NCBI GenBank assembly: GCA_033032865.1
Contig: JAWHQI010000028.1
Location: 6,653,001 to 6,717,000 of the forward strand
Reading direction: 5' to 3'
DNA: 64,000 nt
From: Dactylorhiza incarnata
Lineage: Eukaryota > Streptophyta > Magnoliopsida > Asparagales > Orchidaceae
Of the stretch, positions 53,974 to 61,349 are shown one piece after another. The notes beneath the pieces were generated by a model. That model saw only the letters and a list, made by a program, of their open reading frames with translations, was not told the DNA's origin and ran no database searches. How positions within the stretch are numbered: position 1 is the first letter of the stretch; the number at the start of each line of letters is the position of its first letter. A program made the position numbers and the translations under genes.

Positions 53974-55756
53974 TGACAGGTAAAAGTTAGGAAATATATT
54001 TTATTCCAATTCTGCGAACTATAGGCAAGAACACCTATCGTTCAAAGTATAGGATATTTAAAAATAAATATCAAGTGTCATATTCCACGGGTCCGTTGAT
54101 TACTTCTACTCACGCAAATTAGTATTATTTTATCTAAATATAAGATGATAATTAGGATAATAATAGAGAAAAGGAACAAGAGAGCATTCGATCGAAAATC
54201 CTTCTTAAGTTAAATAAATTGTAAAATCTAAATTCATAACAAATGCGATAGAATAATTCGACCGTGGAGGTTCCTAAATTATGAAAGCGCCTCTCTCGAG
54301 AATATTCTACCAACTAATCTTAAGTTGATCGATTAAGACCCCTCGGCCAGTCGAAACTCCTAAGCTTGCTTTAAGCGGTGAACCCTGCTATTGTATTTGA
54401 CTCAAATTCAGAAGATTTATGGCATCCTCTCTCGAGGAGTGCACGCAACTCCTTCCACCAATGAATGATCTACACAAATTTACAGATCTCTCGATCAACT
54501 AGAAAATGGATCAAGAATTAATATTCATATACTAACAATATGAAATCAATCAAATATAATCAAAAGTGAATCGTAATAATTCTAAAACTAAAGCTACGAA
54601 AAAGAGAGAATACAAAATAAGAAACTTATGAATTCTTCCAATCGAATGCAGTAAAATTAGTTGATCATGATTAAAGAGAAAGAACAATTTTATAAATTTT
54701 GAAAGAAATTACAATTGCAGGAAATGAAATTATATACTCGGAATTGAAAACACAAGATTTAAAGGAAATTGCATAAAGGAACAATACAATAATAGAAGTG
54801 CAGAAAAGTAAAAGAAAATGATCAATCCTAAAGCAGGGAATGGATGCAGAACTCTTGGCAGCAGTTGGCTTTTTATAGTTGAAAATTTGAGGAGTCACGC
54901 CCTCGGTCACGCCCATGACCAAGGACGTGTACTTAAGAAAACCCGTCATAATAAAGCCCGGGAATGTTGGGAGAAAAACCCCCAAAATCTGTCATAATTC
55001 ATTGGTCATGCCCTAGGCCACGCTCGTGACCAAGGGCGTGTCTAGCGCGAGATGAAACAGGCCTGAAACGGGCGAAACTGGTTGTTTTCTACGGTGTCTG
55101 GACGGGTCACGCCCTAGGTCACGCCCGTGTCCTAGGGCTTGTCTAGTGAAAATAATCCCAGATTGTAGATGACTTCGTCCTCACCCTGAAATGGCGTTGA
55201 ACGTCTCGTAACTCTTCCTGGATTGAAAGTTATGGCCATTTGAAATTCTGCACTCAAAATTGGAAAATATCATTATAGAAGTGTGTTACACGCCCTATGG
55301 TCACGGCCGTGACCCAATGTTCACGCCCGTGTTCCAGGGTGTGTACTTGAGAAATTTGTACAGAGCTTTAGATGACCTCGTGCTCGTCCCGAAATGGGGT
55401 GGCACATCCCGTAACTTTTCCTTGATTGAAAGTTGTGGCCATTTGAAAATTCTGCAATCAACATGGTTTTTTTGCAATTTTTTTAGTACACACGCCCATG
55501 ACTTTATTACACGCCGTAGGCCACGCTCGTGACCTAGGGCGTGTAATTTTAAAATTCTTAAATTTAATATTCGCAGACCAAAATTCTGAGTGTTTACTAT
55601 TCGCAGACCAAAGCGCAAAAACATCTCCAGGACCTCTCCAAAACCCTAAAAACACAAAACAAACTAAATTAGACTTAGAATTAAATAAAAATACTAATAA
55701 ATAATTAAAAATAAAATTTAATTATGATAAATAAATATATAAAATATGTATTATCA
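53974..55756 (-). repeat. Athila-like element 5' LTR with palindromic CACGCCC blocks
   Basis: Runs from TGACAGG (53974) to TTATCA (55756), where the minus strand starts TGATAATACAT. Five blocks built on CACGCCCTAGG ... CCTAGGGCGTG lie at 54896-54930, 55006-55042, 55107-55142, 55289-55345 and 55487-55542, about 100-200 bp apart. They are pairs of inverted arms around 'TCACGC(C/T)CGTGA'-like cores. The outer half of the LTR has no counterpart in the other copy. Confidence 0.7.
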
Positions 55757-56747
55757 GGATGCATATAAATAATGCCTCCAAATTTTCAAGACGAAGACCA
55801 CTTCTCCCAGCTCCAGGTCATGCACTGGATAGTTCGCTTCATGCTTCTTTAGCTGCCTAGAAGAATAAGAAATTACATGTCCATGCTGCATCAATACAAC
55901 ACCCATCCCTTGATTTGAGGTATCTGTATAAATCTGGAATCCTTCCTTCCCAGATGGAAGGGCAAGGATCGGGGCTGAGGTGAGGCGATCCTTCAGCTTA
56001 TGGAATGCGGCCTCGCACTTGGGTGCCCATACAAAAGAAACATCCTTCTTAGTCCGGGTGGTGAGGGGAAGAGCGATCTTCGAGAATCCCTTGACAAACT
56101 TGCGGTAGTAACCAGCAAGCCCTAAGAATCTACGCACATCCACTGCCGACTTCAAAGGCGGTCATTCCCTTACTACTCGTACTTTGGCAGGGTCCACTGA
56201 TAAACCTGCTCCACTGATGACATGGCCCAGGAAAACGACCTCTCAGAGCCAGAACTCGCACTTACTAAACTTGGCAAACAGCTGGTTTTCCCTCAGCTTT
56301 GCTAATACCAAAGCCAAATCCTTCGCATGCTCCTCCTCCGACTTCAAATAAACCAATATGTCATCGATGATCACAATCATAAAGACATCAAGGTAAGGCT
56401 CGAACACACTGTTCATCAGGCTCATGAACGAAGAGGGGGCATTTGTGAGCCCAAACGGCATGACTGTAAACTCATATAGACCATACCTTGATATAAAAGC
56501 AGTCTTCAGGATATCCTACTCCAGGATCCGCAACTGATAATTACCCGAGCGCAAATCAAATATTGAGAACCAGTGTGCTCCTTTAAGTTGATCAAAGAGC
56601 TCGTCAATCCTGGGCAGTGGATAAGTGTTCCATACCATCTTTCTTCTTCATGAATAGAACTGGGCTCCCCAAGGTGATGAACTGTGGCAAGCGAACGCCG
56701 AATTTACTAGCTCTTGAAGCTACGCCTGAAACTCTGCAGGCTCCTTA
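55757..56747 (-). pseudogene. pol: gypsy-B pol: reverse transcriptase and start of RNase H
   Basis: On the minus strand from 56747: degraded RT N-terminus (several stops), then '[17 protein letters not shown]' and [11 protein letters not shown] (catalytic DD kept) in 56461-56243. After a stop, 56155-55757 gives '[17 protein letters not shown]', '[12 protein letters not shown]' (RNase H Asp) and '[23 protein letters not shown]', where it breaks off. The rest of RNase H and the front of integrase are absent. The right end is cut by the gypsy-C LTR. Confidence 0.85.
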
Positions 56748-56753
56748 AGTGCC

Positions 56754-58785
56754 TGTAACGCCCCTGATTTTCGTTAATTATTTACGTGACCGCTGTGGCG
56801 TAATTTTGGCGTAAGGGCGTTACGTTAGCTCATCAGGTTTAGTTTTGAGCCTTAGCATAGTTAAAGTATGTAATTTAGATCGAGCGTGCGAGTGTTCGCG
56901 TCGTTTTGATTTGTAAAGAAGATTTTGTGTCGATGTTGAGATTTTAGCTTTGGGAAGCTTTATCCCGAGTTTGGCTCGTCGGAATAGAATTCTGACTCTG
57001 CCGATGGATTCGTAGCGCCGATTCTCAGTTTAGGTGCGATTTTTATAGAAATCCGAGGTGATCTAGTTTCCCTCGTAGTTTAAGTAAATGGGGTAATATT
57101 TAATTATTTAAATATTAAATTAGGTTTTAGTATAAAACCTAAAGATCCCTCCCCTCCTCTTCTTCTTCCTCCCTCGATCAAAACAGCCGCCGAGCGAAAG
57201 AGCGAGAGCGGAGCTTCGTGGAGCATTTGGTCAATGATTCCTAGGGCTATGTTGGTCGGAATCGCGTTTGGAGGGTAGATTTGGAAAGCTCTCGGCGAGA
57301 TGTTCGTCTTAGTGGTAACCTTTTCCCGTTTTGTGGAATTTTTGGAGTTAGGGTAGTGACCTAACCCCTCCTTTTGGTCCGAAAAGTTTCAGGAATCTAT
57401 GCTCGTGTGTTTTCTTAGCCGATCCATAGCTTCCGGAACGGATATCTTTGAGTTTGCAAGGTTAAGGCAAGTGGCTTTCGTCTCTCCCTTGTTTTTGGAT
57501 GCATCACTATTTTTTCTGGTGTTTGGGTTCTTACCGTGTTGTTTGACACGTATTTCGAGTGTGTTGAATGATATCTCTACCCTCGAATCCCCTCCTAGTA
57601 GCTGAATTTCCCCAGAGAAAACATCTCTACCTAGAGTTCTTTCCTGCAGACGAGTGTTCTTCGGAACTTGGCCGTAATTGCCTTCTTTCTCTCGAGAAGA
57701 TCCCTTGAGTTCTCGAGAAGATCCCTTGAGTTCTCGAAAGAATCCCTTGAGTTCTCGAGGAGATCCCTTGAGTTCTCGAGAGAATCCCTTGAAGTTCTCG
57801 AGAAGATCCCTTGATGTTCTCGAGAAGATCCCATGAGTTCTCGAGAAGACCCCTTGAGTTCTCGAGAAATGCCTTTAATTTCTCGAGAAGTCCTGAGTCC
57901 AGATCCCTTGATGTTCTCGAGAAGATCCCTTGAGTTCTCGAGAAGACCCCTTGAGATCTCGAGAAATGCCTTTAATTTCTCGAGAAGTCCTGAGTCCAGA
58001 TCCCTTGAGTTCTCGAGAAATGCCTTCTTTCTCTCGAGAAGTCCTGTGTCCTGACCCCTTAATTTTCTCGAGAAATCACTCTCTCCTGCCCTTGGGATGT
58101 CCCGAGGAATTATCTTATCCCGCCCTTGTTCCTCGAGAAACTTTATGATCCTTGCCTTGATCTCATGGTTGTTCGTAACCCTTAACCCCCCCCCCCCCCC
58201 CCCCCCCGAGAAAAGCCTTATATGTTCTTAGTGCTTGAGTTGTGCCTTCGTTTACTTCTCCCCTTCGAGACCTCGTACTCGTTGCGGTTAAAACAACTTA
58301 TGAGTTCTCTTATGTTTAGTATTGGAAAAATGTTTACTTTGTTGTGACACTATCTCTTAGGGCATCCTAGTGATTATCCTTTCGGGCAACGTCCCGTGTT
58401 TAATTGAATTTTAATTAATAAGAACCATTGTCTTTAGCCTTACACAGTAGTTGTGTTTGGGGGACAATGGGAGAAATGTAATATACTTGCACGGTAGTCG
58501 TGTTTGGGTGGTTGGGTCTAGAGGCACCCCCACCGATTTTTGGGCTTTGGGTGGCGGAGGTAGGTAACCGCTCCCATTTAATTGAGCTGATCAGTCTCAT
58601 TAAATAAAATTAACAAGATAAATAAACTTGCTTGTTCCTTTTTTGGTAATTAGTGCACATGGTGCTTTGCTGAGTTCTTGTTAGAGTTTCTCTTTCGGTA
58701 AATCTGGCTTGGGTTGGTACCCCTTATGCCTTGCTTACTTTTCTGCTAGTTTTCTGCCACTTGTAATTCCTTGCGGGTTGTGGCA
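56754..58785 (+). repeat. gypsy-C 5' LTR (2,032 bp)
   Basis: TGTAACGCCCCTG to GGGTTGTGGCA, directly followed by the Met-tRNA primer site. TATA box GTATAAAACC near 57130, then a pyrimidine-rich leader ('tcccctcctcttcttcttcc'). Downstream in the transcribed part lie the TTCTCGAGAA array (57690-58075) and a C-run of about 24 (58184-58207). Related by its ends to solo LTR E. It interrupts the gypsy-B RT. Confidence 0.85.
57690..58075. repeat. array of about 17 TTCTCGAGAA palindromes
   Basis: TTCTCGAGAA or one-base variants recur about 17 times, mostly 20-22 bp apart, separated by GATCCCTTGAG-like spacers. A longer unit of about 85 bp inside it ('ccccttgag', 'aaatgcctttaat', 'gtcctgagtcc') is duplicated. 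Short frames on both strands cross it and are artefacts. Confidence 0.9.
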
Positions 58786-58786
58786 G

Positions 58787-58800
58787 TTGGTATCAGAGCC
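58787..58800 (+). promoter_or_regulatory. gypsy-C primer-binding site (initiator Met tRNA)
   Basis: TTGGTATCAGAGCC, one base after the LTR end GGCA. A full match to the usual plant site TGGTATCAGAGC. Confidence 0.9.
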
Positions 58801-59464
58801 AGGTTGTTCGACAAGTTGGTCGGGCAACAAATTCTGATATAGTTGTTGTTTTGATTTCATTGCATTCACACACCGATGTGTCATCAGTACGTCTTGGCTG
58901 AAGCATGAACACTACACCCATAGCATGATAAGAAGTATACGGGGCATATTATGTAGTATGGGATGCATAATATGTGTCTGTATATGGATCCACCATAGGT
59001 GGCAACATGTGATGGTTATGTAGTATGGGATGCATAACCATCATCACATGGATGCCCATTAACACGTTTTTCTTTTCGTTACATGCAATATTATGTAGTA
59101 TGGGATACATAATATTTCATGTGTACGCCGCTCATAACACGCATTAAGGCCTTTATTAGAATGCATAACACAACATGCATTACATAGCATTGCATAAGCA
59201 CACGTGCAAAGCTAAAGACTTATATGATGACACACGTACACTCATAATTTCAAAACGAATAGAAATTTCATGCATTCATGCCCCTTGCACACGAGTCAAG
59301 AGGGACGATGTAGTATTATTCCTGGATTTAGCATATCATCATGAAAATATCCCAGAGAAAGGTAGTGGAAATGGAAAGTAGCTGTACACGTATGTTCTGG
59401 ACCAAGCAGTGTAGTTCTAGTGTAAGGTTTAGTTTTAATTAGAGATTTATGCGTATTAGCAGAA
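58801..59464 (+). other. gypsy-C untranslated leader with dispersed direct repeat
   Basis: Non-coding, about 660 bp. The word ATGTAGTATGGGA(T)GCATAA or close variants occurs three times (about 58950, 59018 and 59094) with 'atatt' or 'accatc' neighbours. No ORF with a known domain. Confidence 0.6.
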
Positions 59465-60692
59465 ATGGCGCGCAAGCGAGTTGCAACTAGGTCAACTCCC
59501 CAGTCGTAGGGCGAGTCTTCGGGTGCGCAGAGTGAAGCCTTGATCGATAGTCTGCGTCAGAGCAATGAGGCTCTGACTAGGCAGATGGTTGCGATGCAGT
59601 CGCAAGTTGAGGCGTTGTTGTCTGCCAGTGCTAGGCAGCAACCCGTAGTGCAGGCCCCCGTAGTAGGACAGACAGTACCTACTCCTCCTGCTCCATTGGT
59701 ACCCCAAGTTGCGATACCTCCGGAAATGAATTCCATTTCACATTTTCAAAGGTTGGGTCCCCCATCGTATGACGGACGAGCTGATTTTGTGGCCTTGGAC
59801 GATTGGCTTATAGCCATTCAAGAGATGTTCTCTTATTCCGGAATCACCGCGGATCAGAAGGTGATGATTGCTGCGTACTAGCTTAAGGGTCTCGCAAAGA
59901 GTTGGTGGTTGAGGGAGAAGGAAGGCCTTCCTGAAGGATGTTTGTGGGAGACCTTCAAAGGAATGCTGCTAAGAAAGTTTCTGTCGTCGGTAGAGCAAGA
60001 CCGGTTGATGAACGATTTCCTGCATCTGAAGCAAAGACAGCTCACGGTGAGCGAGTATGAGATCGAATTTTGCAAGTTGAGCAGGTTTGATCCGTTTCTA
60101 GTAGCCTCGGAAGAAGGAAGAGTAAAGAGATTTCTGGGCGGTCTCAGCAGTGATATCCAGCAACTGGCCAGTGCATACAGGTCGGAGAAGTACGCCGAGG
60201 TAGTTGAGGCAGTGCTGAAGGTTGAGGCAATCGATAATGCCAAGATTCGAGGATCGATGGTGAAGAAGGGAAAGAGAAAGGCTGGAGAGGAAGGAGATTC
60301 TGGTACGCCTGCCTTGAGTTTGAAGAAAGGTGGTGGCGAGGTCTGCAGTTTCTGTGGCCGCCCTGGCCATCCAGTTGAGAAATGTTTCAAGAGAAAGGGA
60401 GCTCAGAAGCAGCAGCGAGTGCTGGCGATCTAGGGTGCTCCGAATGGCGAGGTGCTCTGCCAGTTGTGCAAGCAGAAAGGGCATGATGTGGCCCAGTGTT
60501 GGACCAAAGATAAAGTCTACTTCCACTGCAAGCAGAAGTGGCACATGAAGTTCCAATGACCACTAGTTCAACCCCCGTTGCAGCCTGTTCTGCTTCGAAC
60601 CTTGCCGCCGCCGCAGCATCAGGATATAGGAAGAGGAAAGATGAACGTGTTAACCCAGGAGCAAGCGCAGTCTTCGACCCAAGTGATCGAAG
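59465..60692 (+). pseudogene. gag: gypsy-C gag
   Basis: ATG at 59465 (MARKRVATRSTP), one frame to about 60692, broken by TAG at about 59507, 59879-59881 and 60431-60433, each where Gln is plausible, and by a TGA near 60557. Capsid: 'FQRLGPPSYDGRADFVALDDWL', 'LKGLAKSWWLREKEG', 'FLHLKQRQLTVSEYEIEF'. Zinc knuckles: CSFCGRPGHPVEKC and, after the third TAG, CQLCKQKGHDVAQC, then a degenerate third cluster ('YFHCKQKWH'). Chromovirus-type gag. It would form the particle and bind element RNA. Confidence 0.85.
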
Positions 60693-60775
60693 GTTAGACC
60701 TTAAGCCATCTTTTTAGCCTTGACTCTTTTTGGTTTCGATGTATTAGACTAGTTTTTGTTCGCGCTTATATGTAG
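60693..60775 (+). other. possible intron between gag and protease of gypsy-C
   Basis: Position and look match the intron of gypsy-A: donor-like CGAAG/GTTAGA, T-rich middle, acceptor-like TATATGTAG. However, removing it does not put gag and protease in one frame. Either the border is elsewhere or the copy has a frameshift. Confidence 0.3.
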
Positions 60776-61349
60776 ATTTAAGGTAAAGAATCGTTGGGCG
60801 CGTGTTCTGTTCGATTCGGGTGCTACACCTTCGTTCGTAGCAAGGGCCTTCGTTGAGCGTCACCGTTTGACCCCTGAGCTGGGCAACGATTCGTTCCTCG
60901 TTAAGTTCCCTTCTGGTGTTTTGGTGCCCTCAGACCAGTGTGTCCGAAGTTGCCCCGTTCTCTTAGGAGATTTCTTGGTTGTTGCTGATCTCAAAGTGTT
61001 GGACTTAGAAGACTTTGATGTGATATTGGGTATGGACTGTTTGTCCAGTTATGATGCGGTCATCCGATGCAAGGAAAAGTGTCTGGACTTTGTGATGGAC
61101 AACAGTCATCCCATGAGCGTTTTTGGTTCTCCGTACCAGAGTTCTTCGATAATTTCTGCGGTATGTGCTCGGAAACTGTTAATTTCCGGTTGTTTGACTT
61201 ACCTTATTTCTGTAGTAGAAACTGTTCCTGGATCGCCGTGCATTGAGAGCGTTCTGGTTGTGCGAGAGTTTCCTGACGTCTTTCCTGTCAGTCTTCCTGG
61301 ACTCCCGCCTGATAGAGATGTGGAGTTCATTATTGATCTTGAGCCGGGT
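60756..61349 (+). pseudogene. pol: gypsy-C pol: aspartic protease and RT N-terminus, cut by gypsy-D
   Basis: VLFDSGATPSFV (active site D-S-G), 'FDVILGMDCLSSYDAVIRC', then the RT approach 'VREFPDVFPVSLPGLPPDRD' and 'FIIDLEPG'. Coding sequence stops at 61349, where an LTR terminus TGTAACACCC begins. The remaining RT, RNase H and integrase are expected beyond the right window edge. The open frame itself shows no stop in this part. Confidence 0.85.

Larger units (their letters stand above)
50831..55756 (-). mobile_element. Athila-like non-autonomous LTR element (LARD-like) in gypsy-B
   Basis: Two related LTR copies (50831-51809 and 53974-55756) in direct orientation enclose about 2.2 kb with a degraded gag-like ORF. 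Minus-strand landmarks: a degenerate tRNA-Asp primer site (53967-53951), 'AAAGACATTAAACAAAGCGC' plus 'TTGGGAGGCACC' (52740-52709), and 'CATTGAGGACAATG' with 'TTTAAGTAAGGGGG' (52625-52592), all known from Athila/Tat-type elements. There is no RT or integrase. The left LTR copy has lost about 37 bp at its outer end and the ~770 bp that form the outer part of the right copy. It occupies the place of the missing RNase H-integrase piece of gypsy-B. Confidence 0.75.

Noticed and set aside
57690..58075. CRISPR-like array (regular short palindromic repeats)
   Set aside because: Spacers are themselves repeats of about 11 bp, there are no cas genes, and it lies inside a plant LTR.
57690..58075. Heat-shock element array as in heat-activated copia elements
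   Set aside because: The arms TTC and GAA are four bases apart, not two, so it does not match the element definition.
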